Assembly (NCBI GenBank): GCA_937930625.1
Contig: CALHBW010000400.1
Location: 1 to 12,089 of the forward strand
DNA length: 12,089 nt
Origin: an uncultured Saprospiraceae bacterium
Lineage (GTDB): Bacteria > Bacteroidota > Bacteroidia > Chitinophagales > Saprospiraceae
Reading direction: 5' to 3'
Positions 1 to 6,532 of this stretch are shown here, piece by piece. Both the position numbers and the translations under genes were made by a program. A model generated the notes under the pieces. It made no database searches and was not told the DNA's origin. It saw only the letters and a program-made list of their open reading frames with translations. How positions within the stretch are numbered: position 1 is the stretch's first letter; every line of letters begins with the position of its first letter.

Positions 1-30
1 TCGGTGAGAATATTTGATGTTCGGCTTAGT

Positions 31-180
31 ACAATGTCTTCGCCAAATTGAGAATGTATAATTGATAACTAATTTTATTTTATAATTTGTAATTATTTAA
101 TTTTAAGTTTTTTATGAAATAAAAAATAAATAAATTATCAACTCTCAATTATCAATTTTCAATTTGGCGAACATATTGTT
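31..180. repeat. Imperfect inverted repeat with inner core hairpin
   Basis: This fills most of the non-coding 1-201 stretch beyond the ggt stop codon. The outer arms are about 31-75 and 133-180; the ends TCGCCAAATT (40-49) and AATTTGGCGA (161-170) pair perfectly, and the rest pairs with indels. Inside each arm short A+T words such as ATTGATAA and CTCAATTATCAA are iterated. Near the centre lies TTTTTTATGAAATAAAAAA (108-126), a perfect 8-bp stem with a 3-nt loop. It could act as a bidirectional terminator or a 3' end structure for ggt, but the word iteration goes beyond a normal terminator. No coding sequence is visible in 1-201. Confidence 0.7.
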
Positions 181-201
181 AGTAACGAGCCTGTTTAAAT
201 T

Positions 202-1971
202 TCACAAGCCCGCCGCACTGTCATCTCCGCGAATATCCGCTACACCTTCGAGTTTTCCGTCAGGGTAAATCAGAATGGCTTCTACCCGACCAATGTAGCC
301 TCTTTTTTCGATTTGATGCCCCATTTTTTCTAAAGTTGCTCTTTCTTCCTGCGAAATGGCATCATTTTCAATAAAAATTTTATCCGGTAGCCATTGATGA
401 TGAAAACGCGGATTATGCACCGCATCTTTGAGCGGCAAGCCATACTCTGCTACATTAATAAAAGTCTGAAATACAGAGGTAATAATCGTAGAACCGCCCG
501 GCGTACCCACGACCATATACAACTCATTATTTTTCTCAATAATCGTCGGCGTCATCGAACTCAACATGCGTTTTTCCGGCTCAATGGCATTCGCCTCACC
601 ACCGACCAAACCAAAAAGATTTGGCACTCCGGGCTTGGCACTAAAATCGTCCATTTCATTATTCAGCAAAAATCCAGCACCTTTTACCACCACCTTTGAG
701 CCGTAGCCGGAGTTTAAAGTCGTCGTAACAGAAACCGCATTGCCCTGTACATCTACTATCGAAAAGTGCGTCGTTTCTTCACTTTCCTCCAATACTTTTC
801 CTGCGCTGATAGCGCTGCTTAGTGTGGCTTTTTTAGGGTCAAAATTTGCCATTCGCTTTGTAGCGTATTCTTTTTCAATCAATTGATTTACAGGAACTTC
901 ATAAAAATCGCTATCGCCCATATGCTCTGCGCGGTCTGCGTAGGCACGTCGCTCCGCTTCCGTGATGAGGTGTACACTTTTTGTGGATTGAAAACCCCAT
1001 TCCGACACCGGATACGGCTCTATCATATTCAATAATTGCGACAAAACAATCCCTCCGCTCGAAGGTGGCGGCATCGAAATAATGTTGTATTCCTTATACT
1101 CCGAAACAATCGGCTCACGCCAAACGGCTTTGTATTTTTTCAGGTCTTCATGGGTAATGATACCACCGCCCGACTTCATTTCTGCTACTATCAAATCCGC
1201 TGTTTTTCCTCCATAAAAACCATCAAAACCATTATCGTATATCCGTTGCAGTACATCCGCAAGGTCAGCTTGAACGATAATATCACCCGTTTTCCATGTA
1301 CCGTGATAGGGCGTGGTGTGTGAATTGTATTTCGTAAATTCTTCTTGCTGACCGTTCAGTCTTTTTGCCTCGCGTTCAGTGAGTGCAAAGCCGTGTTTTG
1401 CCAATCGAATAGAAGGTTTTACTAAGCTCGCAAAAGGTAAAAGACCATGTTGGGCATTTGCCTGAATCATCCCTGCTACTGCGCCCGGCACACCTACCGC
1501 AAGGTGTCCGCGACGACTCAATTCGGCTACGGCATCGCCTTTTTTGTCGAGGTACATATCGCGGTGCGCTGCAAGCGGTGCTTTTTCCCGATAATCCAAA
1601 GTTGTATTTGTTCCATCAGCATGTCGAATGACCATAAAACCACCGCCACCAATATTGCCCGCAGCCGGATATACCACCGCAAGCGCAAACTGCACCGCTA
1701 CTGCCGCATCCACCGCATTACCGCCTTTTCGCAGTATCTCCAAACCCACTTCCGAAGCCAAAGGATGCGCCGACACGACCATCGCTTTCTCGCCCATCAA
1801 TACTTTATTGGTGGTAAATGGAAAATCAGGTGAGGTGCTAGATACATCGGGCGCATTGGTTTCTTCTACGATTACTTCTTTGACTTCCTCTTTAATATCA
1901 GTGGCTTGACGAGGAACATTACAAGCAAAAATTAGGGTCAACGCAAATAGTAGTGTTAGTTTATTTTTCAT
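202..1971 (-). CDS. ggt: Gamma-glutamyltranspeptidase, lipoprotein
   Basis: GGT cleaves the gamma-glutamyl bond of glutathione and related compounds and transfers or hydrolyses the glutamyl group, outside the cytoplasm. It belongs to the Ntn-hydrolase family and self-cleaves before the catalytic Thr. I place the start at 1971, giving 589 aa, because MKNKLTLLFALTLIFAC is a lipoprotein signal with lipobox IFAC (Cys17). The reading frame stays open to 2052, but that extension runs through a repeat. The catalytic nucleophile is Thr400 in ETTHFS, so the small subunit would be 400-589. Other family residues are present: LDYRE with Arg128 (glutamyl carboxylate), NNEMDDF with Asp441-Asp442, LSSM with Ser471-Ser472, and GTPGGS at 489-494. 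The stretch between MDDF and the SSM motif (about 443-465) has the length expected of a lid loop, as in E. coli GGT. Full length, no defect seen. Confidence 0.96.
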   Translation of the reverse strand: MKNKLTLLFALTLIFACNVPRQATDIKEEVKEVIVEETNAPDVSSTSPDFPFTTNKVLMGEKAMVVSAHPLASEVGLEILRKGGNAVDAAVAVQFALAVVYPAAGNIGGGGFMVIRHADGTNTTLDYREKAPLAAHRDMYLDKKGDAVAELSRRGHLAVGVPGAVAGMIQANAQHGLLPFASLVKPSIRLAKHGFALTEREAKRLNGQQEEFTKYNSHTTPYHGTWKTGDIIVQADLADVLQRIYDNGFDGFYGGKTADLIVAEMKSGGGIITHEDLKKYKAVWREPIVSEYKEYNIISMPPPSSGGIVLSQLLNMIEPYPVSEWGFQSTKSVHLITEAERRAYADRAEHMGDSDFYEVPVNQLIEKEYATKRMANFDPKKATLSSAISAGKVLEESEETTHFSIVDVQGNAVSVTTTLNSGYGSKVVVKGAGFLLNNEMDDFSAKPGVPNLFGLVGGEANAIEPEKRMLSSMTPTIIEKNNELYMVVGTPGGSTIITSVFQTFINVAEYGLPLKDAVHNPRFHHQWLPDKIFIENDAISQEERATLEKMGHQIEKRGYIGRVEAILIYPDGKLEGVADIRGDDSAAGL

Positions 1972-1978
1972 AACTTTA

Positions 1979-2043
1979 ATGGTGATTGGAGACTGGTATA
2001 TAGTGATTGGTTGTTCTTTTCTGCAAAATAAAAAATTTATTTT
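1979..2043. repeat. Half element: word-iterated arm plus core hairpin upstream of ggt
   Basis: Seven bases upstream of the ggt start (minus strand) lies a stretch built from the iterated words GTGATTGG, GAGACTGG and GTGATTGG (about 1980-2010). Next to it is AAAATAAAAAATTTATTTT (2025-2043), a perfect 8-bp stem with a 3-nt loop, the same geometry as the cores at 108-126, 6571-6589 and 7187-7205. I find no matching second outer arm between 2044 and 2082, so this looks like half of such an element. It would lie in the ggt 5' untranslated region or promoter area. Confidence 0.5.
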
Positions 2044-2081
2044 ACAAAACATCTTGTATTAAATATAAATTAAAAACACTC

Positions 2082-2150
2082 GTTGAATATACCCCTAAAA
2101 CTCGCCTTGCATTTTGAAAATGCAAGGCGAGTTTTAGGGGTATATTCAAC
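2082..2150. repeat. Perfect 34-bp palindrome with one-base centre
   Basis: Bases 2082-2115 are the exact reverse complement of 2117-2150, with only G2116 between them. The arms begin GTTGAATATACCCC and end at the centre with CTTGCATTTT. Pairing stops sharply outside 2082 and 2150. It lies between two minus-strand genes, downstream of the 2254-2931 gene and about 110 bases upstream of the ggt start. Read as minus-strand RNA it is a very long hairpin followed after a few bases by TTTTT, so it could terminate transcription of the upstream gene, but the stem is far longer than a normal terminator. The short reading frames across it on both strands come from the palindrome and are not taken as genes. 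Confidence 0.95.
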
Positions 2151-2157
2151 AAGAAAT

Positions 2158-2192
2158 ATCTGTGTAAATCTGTCTAATCCGCTAAATCCGCG
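2158..2192. repeat. Word-iterated tract (ATCTGT / ATCCGC)
   Basis: The tract repeats an 8-10 base word in degenerate form: ATCTGTGTA, AATCTGTCTA, ATCCGCTA, AATCCGCG. It begins 8 bases beyond the right arm of the palindrome. No inverted partner is seen nearby. It belongs in style with the other word-iterated intergenic tracts of this window. No function can be assigned. Confidence 0.45.
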
Positions 2193-2253
2193 TTCTATTA
2201 TGTTAGAATTATTATATGTAAATTTTGTAAAAAAGCAAACAGAAAGTATCACG

Positions 2254-2931
2254 TTATGGACGCAAATACCCCACCGACCCCAAGCCCTCCACCTCAACAT
2301 ACTGCCCCTGACCAAGTGATTTAGGATTCACACTCCATTCGGCAGCAATATTGAAGATAAGATTTTCGTCAGGCAATGTATTGCTCAGGTCTAATGTTGA
2401 TTCGGCTTTGGCGGGTGTACCTTCGTTGGTGAGGATTTCGCCTTCTTCACAGTGGACGTGTCGCATCATTTCGCCATTCGCGTAGCGTATATATGTGTGC
2501 GAATGTGCGCCCGCATGAGTGAGAAAAAATTGCGCTTCGCCATATTCACGACTTAGCTTTTCGAGCAATTCTGTTCTTTTCCAAATCTCTCCTAATCCCC
2601 AACCCACTGCCAATATCCAACCGTCAATATTAGGGGTAAGAAAGGCCTCATTTTCACTGGCTTTCTCCAAGCCGTTTGACCAATTGGCGAGTTCGAGATT
2701 CGTTAATTTCATGGTAGCAGCTACTTTTTCGCGGTAGTCTGTTTTGACTGCTATCCATTGCATTTTCGGTCCAAAAGCAAGGACTTTATCAGGTCTTTTT
2801 TTATCCCGATTACGGTCTTTTTCCCTAAAATCATCATCTAGTATATCTTCATCCATATGACGATTCATTTGGCGGGAAAGCAATACACCCAAACCAACAA
2901 GCAGTACAATAAAAAGTAGGAAAACAAGCAT
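2254..2931 (-). CDS. Uncharacterised membrane-anchored protein, 225 aa
   Basis: I do not recognise a named family with certainty. Residues 1-18 form a hydrophobic segment (MLVFLLFIVLLVGLGVLL), best read as one N-terminal membrane anchor with no lipobox. Residues 22-48 are a highly charged linker. A globular domain fills 50-225, with WILAVGWGLG (105-114), LSREYGEAQFFLTHAGAH (126-143), ANGEMMRHVH (151-160) and AAEWSVNPKSL (196-206). The pattern of a regular enzyme-like face (SREYGEAQFF) and a late 'EWSVNP' block recalls, from memory, uncharacterised bacterial proteins without assigned function. It is divergent to fabH across 246 bases. There are no catalytic residues I can name. Confidence 0.75.
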   Translation of the reverse strand: MLVFLLFIVLLVGLGVLLSRQMNRHMDEDILDDDFREKDRNRDKKRPDKVLAFGPKMQWIAVKTDYREKVAATMKLTNLELANWSNGLEKASENEAFLTPNIDGWILAVGWGLGEIWKRTELLEKLSREYGEAQFFLTHAGAHSHTYIRYANGEMMRHVHCEEGEILTNEGTPAKAESTLDLSNTLPDENLIFNIAAEWSVNPKSLGQGQYVEVEGLGSVGYLRP

Positions 2932-3055
2932 ATTAGTGTATTTGAATTTGGAGCAGACTTAATTTTTCGAGTGCCTAAAATAAGAATAAACTCAACAAAA
3001 TCTTGAATATCGCATTACTTATCTCAAACTCTGCTGCTTTTTACCAAACATTATT

Positions 3056-3063
3056 TAACTTTG
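3056..3063 (+). promoter_or_regulatory. Candidate -7 box (TAACTTTG) for fabH
   Basis: TAACTTTG fits the Bacteroidota -7 consensus TAnnTTTG exactly and lies 114 bases before the fabH start, in the 246-base divergent region 2932-3177. No good TTTG or TTG is seen 19-21 bases upstream, so the call is weak. A competing sigma70-like pair, TTGACA (3118-3123) and TATGAA (3141-3146) with a 17-base gap, lies nearer the gene. For the divergent minus-strand gene no convincing box was found. Confidence 0.25.
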
Positions 3064-3177
3064 CTTTATGTTGTTGGTTTATGCAGTTTATAAGGTTTAT
3101 TGAGTTTATAAAGAATCTTGACAATTTACTTCATAAACTCTATGAATTTATTTGCACAAACTTAAATATGAATAATC

Positions 3178-4230
3178 ATGAATGCGAGAATCGCCGGTAT
3201 TGGATATTATGTTCCCGAAAGAATTGTTACAAATGAGGAGTTGACCAAAGTGATGGATACAACCAATGAATGGATTGTTGAACGCACGGGCATAGAAGAA
3301 CGCAGATATGTAGATAAGCATAAAGAAACCACATCTACATTGGCAGCCGAAGCCGCCAAAATTGCTATCGAACGTGCCGGACTCACACCTGAAGATATTG
3401 ATTTTATTGTATTTGCGACCTTGAGTCCTGATTATTATTTTCCGGGTAGCGGAGTCTTGTTACAGCGACATTTAGGCATTAAAGGCATTGGTTGTTTGGA
3501 TATTCGCACACAATGTACGGGTTTTATTTACGGAATTTCGATTGCCGACCAATACATCAAAACAGGGATGTACAAAAACATTTTGGTCGTAGGAGCTGAG
3601 GTACATTCCGCAGGTTTAGATTTTACGACACGCGGACGGAATGTAACGGTCATTTTCGGAGATGGCGCAGGCGCGGCAGTCCTGCAACCTACTGAAGATG
3701 AAACCAAAGGCATCCTCACCACTAATCTCCACGCAGACGGCGAGTATGCCGAACATTTGGCATTCTACAATCCGGGTACACACGGCGGTGCGTTTTTGAA
3801 AGACCAGGGCGGTTTGGAGTTTCCCGATGAACCCGACTTGGGCGGGATGCACCTCACGCAAGAGATGCTTGATAAAGAAGCCATTTATCCGCATATGAAC
3901 GGGCGTTATGTCTTCAAACATGCCGTAGAAAAATTTCCTGCTGCCATAGAAGAAGCCTGCGAAGCAGTAGGCTGTACTGCCGACGATATTAACATGCTCA
4001 TTCCACACCAAGCCAATCTTCGTATCACACAAATGATTCAACTCAAATTTGGTTTTGAAGACGAACGCGTTTATAATAATATTCAAAAATACGGCAATAC
4101 CACCGCCGCATCTATCCCAATTGCGCTCTGCGAAGCATGGGAAAAAGGTTTGATAAAAGAAGGTGACTTAGTTTGCCTCGCAGCATTTGGCAGCGGATTT
4201 ACTTGGGGCGCAGCTATGATTCGCTGGTAA
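3178..4230 (+). CDS. fabH: Beta-ketoacyl-ACP synthase III (KAS III)
   Basis: KAS III condenses an acyl-CoA (typically acetyl-CoA) with malonyl-ACP to start fatty acid synthesis in the cytoplasm. The protein has 350 aa, slightly longer than typical FabH of about 320-330. The catalytic triad is complete: Cys113 in RTQCTGF, His277 in IPHQANLR and Asn307 in KYGNTTAAS. Further thiolase-fold marks are EWIVERTGIEERR (31-43), FGDGAGAAVL (160-169) and the C-terminal FGSGFTWGAAMI. The extra length is mostly in 201-245 (GGAFLKDQGGLEFPDEPDLG region). The nearby ATG at 3168 is out of frame, so 3178 is the start. There is no plsX or rpmF neighbour, so this may be a second, stand-alone KAS III with a different acyl preference; the sequence does not settle that. 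Confidence 0.95.
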   Translation: MNARIAGIGYYVPERIVTNEELTKVMDTTNEWIVERTGIEERRYVDKHKETTSTLAAEAAKIAIERAGLTPEDIDFIVFATLSPDYYFPGSGVLLQRHLGIKGIGCLDIRTQCTGFIYGISIADQYIKTGMYKNILVVGAEVHSAGLDFTTRGRNVTVIFGDGAGAAVLQPTEDETKGILTTNLHADGEYAEHLAFYNPGTHGGAFLKDQGGLEFPDEPDLGGMHLTQEMLDKEAIYPHMNGRYVFKHAVEKFPAAIEEACEAVGCTADDINMLIPHQANLRITQMIQLKFGFEDERVYNNIQKYGNTTAASIPIALCEAWEKGLIKEGDLVCLAAFGSGFTWGAAMIRW

Positions 4231-4311
4231 TAATGCGACAATGCTGTAATGCTACAATGCGATAATGAAGAACATTGTAGCATTATCGCATTATCGCATT
4301 GTAGCATTATT
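4231..4311. repeat. 8-bp word inverted repeat between fabH and xseB
   Basis: The whole fabH-xseB gap is one inverted repeat. The left arm is an 8-base word iterated as ATGCGACA, ATGCTGTA, ATGCTACA, ATGCGATA. The right arm is the reverse-oriented series CATTGTAG, CATTATCG, CATTATCG, CATTGTAG, CATTATT. Hand alignment of the 39-base arms gives 32 matches, with a 5-base loop AAGAA (about 4268-4272). The element begins at or just before the fabH stop and ends one base before the xseB ATG, so the fabH-xseB message would carry a strong hairpin directly before the xseB start. Unlike the elements at 6541 and 7155 it has no T/A-rich core hairpin. Confidence 0.9.
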
Positions 4312-4515
4312 ATGAGTTACGAAGAAGCAATAACAGAATTACAAAACATTGTCGATGGTCTTGAAAATGAGACCATTGGTATGGATGAATTGTCTGAAAA
4401 AATGAAGCGGGCAGCAGAATTAATTCTGTATTGCAAAGGCAAATTACACAAAACAAAAGAAAATCTGGAAGCCATAAATTCCGAACGCCAATCCTCAAAT
4501 TCCAAATCAGAATAA
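4312..4515 (+). CDS. xseB: Exodeoxyribonuclease VII small subunit
   Basis: XseB is the small, mostly helical subunit of exonuclease VII. Several copies bind the XseA catalytic subunit, and the complex degrades single-stranded DNA from both ends. The protein has 67 aa, close to the usual 60-80. The family pattern is clear: SYEEAITELQNIVDGLENET (2-21), then a Leu-spaced second helix with MDELSEKMKRAAELILYCKGKL (24-45, including Cys41), then a polar tail. The frame is open upstream to 4249, but this runs through the inverted repeat, so ATG 4312 is preferred. xseA is not next to it, although the two genes are often adjacent. Cotranscription with fabH is possible (81-base gap). Confidence 0.9.
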   Translation: MSYEEAITELQNIVDGLENETIGMDELSEKMKRAAELILYCKGKLHKTKENLEAINSERQSSNSKSE

Positions 4516-4587
4516 CCGACGGAATGAGTGGAAGTACAAGTTTAGAGTATATTTAAATGCTAATTCATTCAAGTTGCGGACAACTTA

Positions 4588-4676
4588 AAAAATTCCAAAA
4601 AACAAATTCCAAATTCCAAATTTGACATGTTTTTAGCGTATTTCATTGGAGTTTGGTGCTTGGAGTTTGGAATTTC
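4588..4676. repeat. Word-iterated imperfect inverted repeat (ATTCCAAA family)
   Basis: The left arm (about 4588-4621) iterates AATTCCAAA. The right arm (about 4643-4676) is the opposite-strand version, with GGAGTTTGGTGCTT followed by GGAGTTTGGAATTT, a 14-base tandem. The arms pair imperfectly around a roughly 20-base centre. Just upstream, AAGTTGCGGACAACTT (4571-4586) is a perfect 6-bp stem with a CGGA loop. It is followed by A residues rather than T, so it is not a standard terminator for xseB. The rest of 4516-4745 shows no gene. Confidence 0.65.
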
Positions 4677-4745
4677 TCAAGGCTGCGATCTATCGCAACT
4701 TGAACACATTACCAATTTTGGCACACTTTTGTATCTATCCGATTG

Positions 4746-5345
4746 ATGAAAAATACTTACCTCATAGTTGCTTTGGTTTTGCTGACGACAAGCGCGCAAG
4801 CGCAAATTCGTCTCAACAATCCTTCTTTTGAAGCTCCGCCAAAAGATGCCACCATGCCTCCGGGCTGGATAGGCTGTGGGCTATATACCACCCCCGACAT
4901 CATGCCCGGCAACAACGAATACGGACAACCTATTTGGGACGTCACGCACCGTCCTGTCCATGGAGAAACCTACGCAGGACTCATCACCCGCGAAGACAAT
5001 ACCTGGGAGTATATAGGTCAACGCCTCAATAAACCAATCAAAAAACGACACTGTTACATGTTTTCCGTAGATTTGGCAGCGTCGCCTTTCTATGCCGGAT
5101 ACAATACACCGATTCGCCTACGAATTTGGTTGGGCAATGACCAATGCGAAAAAACCGAACTCATCGTAGAAACATCAACCATTAAACACTACGAATGGAA
5201 AAATTACCAGTTCGTTTTTTCCGTCGATAGAAACTACACATATATCATATTTGAAGCAGCCTACGCAGACGGCACCACCTATCCGTACCGTGGCAATTTG
5301 CTGATAGATAATATCTCGCTAATTACCGATTGCGATAGAGCCTAA
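4746..5345 (+). CDS. Secreted protein with carbohydrate-binding-like jelly-roll pattern
   Basis: This is a 199-aa exported protein. Residues 1-19 form a signal peptide (MKNTYLIVALVLLTTSAQA) with likely cleavage before Gln20; there is no lipobox. The ATG at 4746 is preferred over a TTG one codon earlier. The mature part starts with LNNPSFE (23-29), then PPGWIGC (38-44), HGETYAGLI (72-80), EYIGQRLNKPI (88-98) and GNLLIDNISLI (183-193). The opening NPSFE, the G-x-Y-x-G-L strand, the 'YIGQ-L' strand and the closing 'IDNISL' strand are the usual outline of galactose-binding-like or CBM4/9-like domains common in Bacteroidota surface proteins. The chain ends right after that domain, with no OmpA domain and no type IX sorting domain. 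Ligand unknown. Confidence 0.8.
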   Translation: MKNTYLIVALVLLTTSAQAQIRLNNPSFEAPPKDATMPPGWIGCGLYTTPDIMPGNNEYGQPIWDVTHRPVHGETYAGLITREDNTWEYIGQRLNKPIKKRHCYMFSVDLAASPFYAGYNTPIRLRIWLGNDQCEKTELIVETSTIKHYEWKNYQFVFSVDRNYTYIIFEAAYADGTTYPYRGNLLIDNISLITDCDRA

Positions 5346-5725
5346 GAAATTGCAAGTTCCCCCCCTTATCGTCAGACGAATACAGTTACAAATAGAACAT
5401 ATTTGAGTAGTCAAGCCACCAATTTTCATACAATCCTTCGTCTGCCGACTACCCCATAATTTAAACACCACCTAAATTTAAGAGGAAAAACACTTCCAAA
5501 CAAACGCGAGACAGACGCGATTTTTTTATTTTTTTATGGAAAAAAGTCTGCTCCTGACCTTTCCTGAAAAAGTATAATATGGTATCCCCTGCACCACATT
5601 TGGGCATTATCGCCTGTTCTCACCACTGGAAGAAATATTCCACATCATACCTCGCCCCGGATATACCTCACCTATCGTCCTACTTTCTTGTTAATTAAGA
5701 CTTACACATCGAATGTTGCCAGCAC
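5346..5725. other. Non-coding gap upstream of rpsP
   Basis: No convincing gene lies here. Visible items are: a 7-C run at 5359-5365; a distant inverted pair TCGTCAGACGAA (5369-5380) and TTCGTCTGCCGA (5437-5448) with 11 of 12 pairs and a 56-base loop; a possible terminator at 5505-5527; the 17-mer TTTTTTTATGGAAAAAA (5529-5545); and a 39-codon reading frame at 5579-5698 preceded by TATAAT. The plus strand of about 5580-5690 is unusually C-rich and G-poor for the window, which is compatible with a structured RNA or decayed sequence, but no fold is obvious. Confidence 0.6.
5505..5527 (+). terminator. Possible rho-independent terminator after the 4746 gene
   Basis: CGCG (5505-5508) pairs with CGCG (5516-5519) around a 7-base loop, and seven T residues follow (5521-5527). 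Upstream AAA can pair with the first T residues across a one-base bulge. The stem is short and the site is 160 bases past the 4746 gene stop, so this is a moderate call. Confidence 0.4.
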
Positions 5726-5756
5726 TTTGATTTCTTAATAAAAACCCTTACATTTG
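5726..5756 (+). promoter_or_regulatory. Bacteroidota-type promoter of rpsP
   Basis: TTTG at 5726-5729 (-33 box) and TACATTTG at 5749-5756 (-7 box, exact TAnnTTTG) are separated by 19 bases, matching the Bacteroidota housekeeping sigma consensus. Transcription would start near 5761, giving a leader of about 70 bases. This is the best promoter in the window and supports the phylum call. Confidence 0.8.
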
Positions 5757-5767
5757 CAGCCGCTAAA

Positions 5768-5799
5768 GCCCGAAGTTCGTTTATACGAAGGATTTGGGC
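5768..5799 (+). promoter_or_regulatory. Two-tier hairpin in the rpsP leader
   Basis: The outer stem GCCCGAA (5768-5774) pairs with TTTGGGC (5793-5799), seven pairs with one G-U wobble. The inner stem TTCGT (5776-5780) pairs with ACGAA (5785-5789) around loop TTAT. An asymmetric internal loop (G5775 against GGA 5790-5792) lies between them. It would begin within about 10 bases of the predicted transcript start and end 31 bases before the rpsP ATG. It could be an autoregulatory S16-binding leader or a 5' stabiliser; I do not match it to a named RNA family. Confidence 0.5.
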
Positions 5800-5830
5800 A
5801 TGATTGATTCATGAAATTTAGTTATTAAAA

Positions 5831-6472
5831 ATGGTTAAAATAAGACTACAAAGAAGGGGACGCAAAAAGCAACCTTTCTACCACATCGTCATCGCAGATG
5901 CGCGTGCACCACGTGATGGACGATTCATCGAAAAAATCGGTTACTACAATCCGATGACTGTTCCTGCCACTATCGAATTGGATAGAGACAAAGCCTACGA
6001 GTGGCTCACCAAAGGCGCACAACCAACTGATACTGCGCGTGCTATCCTCCGATTTAAAGGCGTACTCTACCGCAAGCACTTGGCGCGTGGCGTCAAAAAA
6101 GAAGCCTTGACAGAAGAAGCAGCAGTAGAATTATACAACGATTTCATCAATGCAAAAGACGAGCGCATTGCAAAGCGTTTTGAAGAAGAAGCGCAGAAAA
6201 AAATAGCTCGTTTGGCAGCAATTTCAGGAGTTGCACCGCCACCGCCTGTTGTAGAAGAGGTCGTTGAGGAAGTTGTCGAAGCACCTGCCGAAGTTGCAGA
6301 GGAAGCAGCAGAAGCTGTTGAAACTGCAACCGAAGAAGTTGCTGAAACTGCTACTGAAGAAGTAAAAGAAGTCGTTGAAGAAGCAAAAGAGGAAGTTGCT
6401 GAAGTGAAAGAGGAAGTCAAAGAAGTTGTAGAGGAAGCTGCTGAAAAAGCAGACGACGCTGCCGATGCTTAA
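5831..6472 (+). CDS. rpsP: 30S ribosomal protein bS16 with long acidic tail
   Basis: bS16 binds 16S rRNA early in 30S assembly. The protein has 213 aa, whereas the usual bacterial protein has 80-90. The core is 1-85: VKIRLQRRGRKKQPFYHIVI (2-21), DGRFIEKIGYYNP (29-41) and the helix QPTDTARAILRFKGVLYRKH (64-83). Residues 90-130 form a charged helix. Four prolines (136-139) act as a hinge. Residues 140-213 are a low-complexity Glu/Val/Ala tail with iterated EEV, EVVEE and ATEEVAE units and a few Lys. C-terminal extensions of S16 are known in Bacteroidota, but this tail is long and strongly repetitive. The promoter and leader hairpin lie directly upstream, and a terminator follows 28 bases after the stop. 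Confidence 0.97.
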   Translation: MVKIRLQRRGRKKQPFYHIVIADARAPRDGRFIEKIGYYNPMTVPATIELDRDKAYEWLTKGAQPTDTARAILRFKGVLYRKHLARGVKKEALTEEAAVELYNDFINAKDERIAKRFEEEAQKKIARLAAISGVAPPPPVVEEVVEEVVEAPAEVAEEAAEAVETATEEVAETATEEVKEVVEEAKEEVAEVKEEVKEVVEEAAEKADDAADA

Positions 6473-6500
6473 TTGACTGTTCAAAATATTTGACATAGAA

Positions 6501-6527
6501 AAAGCTCACATTATGTGGGCTTTTTTT
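6501..6527 (+). terminator. Rho-independent terminator after rpsP
   Basis: AAAGCTCACA (6501-6510) pairs with TGTGGGCTTT (6514-6523) around loop TTA, ten pairs with one wobble, and the T run spans 6521-6527. A run of A residues precedes the stem, so it could also work on the other strand. It would end the rpsP message and make rimM-trmD depend on readthrough or their own promoter. Confidence 0.85.
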
Positions 6528-6532
6528 CATTG

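Noticed and set aside
1972..2052. Upstream extension of ggt to 2052
   Set aside because: It would put 27 residues encoded by repeat DNA in front of a clear lipoprotein signal peptide.
2070..2319. Reading frames of about 80 codons on both strands across the palindrome
   Set aside because: They mirror each other because of the 69-base palindrome, overlap the end of the real minus-strand gene, and show no protein-like features.
3118..3146. TTGACA-N17-TATGAA as the fabH promoter
   Set aside because: It fits the E. coli type rather than the Bacteroidota consensus, and the -10 match is only 4 of 6. Kept only as an alternative.
3616..4086. A 156-codon frame on the minus strand
   Set aside because: It is antisense to fabH, with no domain pattern.
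5359..5365. Seven-C run as a phase-variation tract
   Set aside because: It lies after a stop codon and not in a promoter or reading frame whose expression it could switch.
5579..5698. A 39-codon plus-strand reading frame (starts MVSPAPHLGII) preceded by TATAAT
   Set aside because: No recognisable domain, no ribosome binding site, and the TATAAT lies only a few bases before the ATG. A frame of this length is expected by chance in a C-rich stretch without stops.
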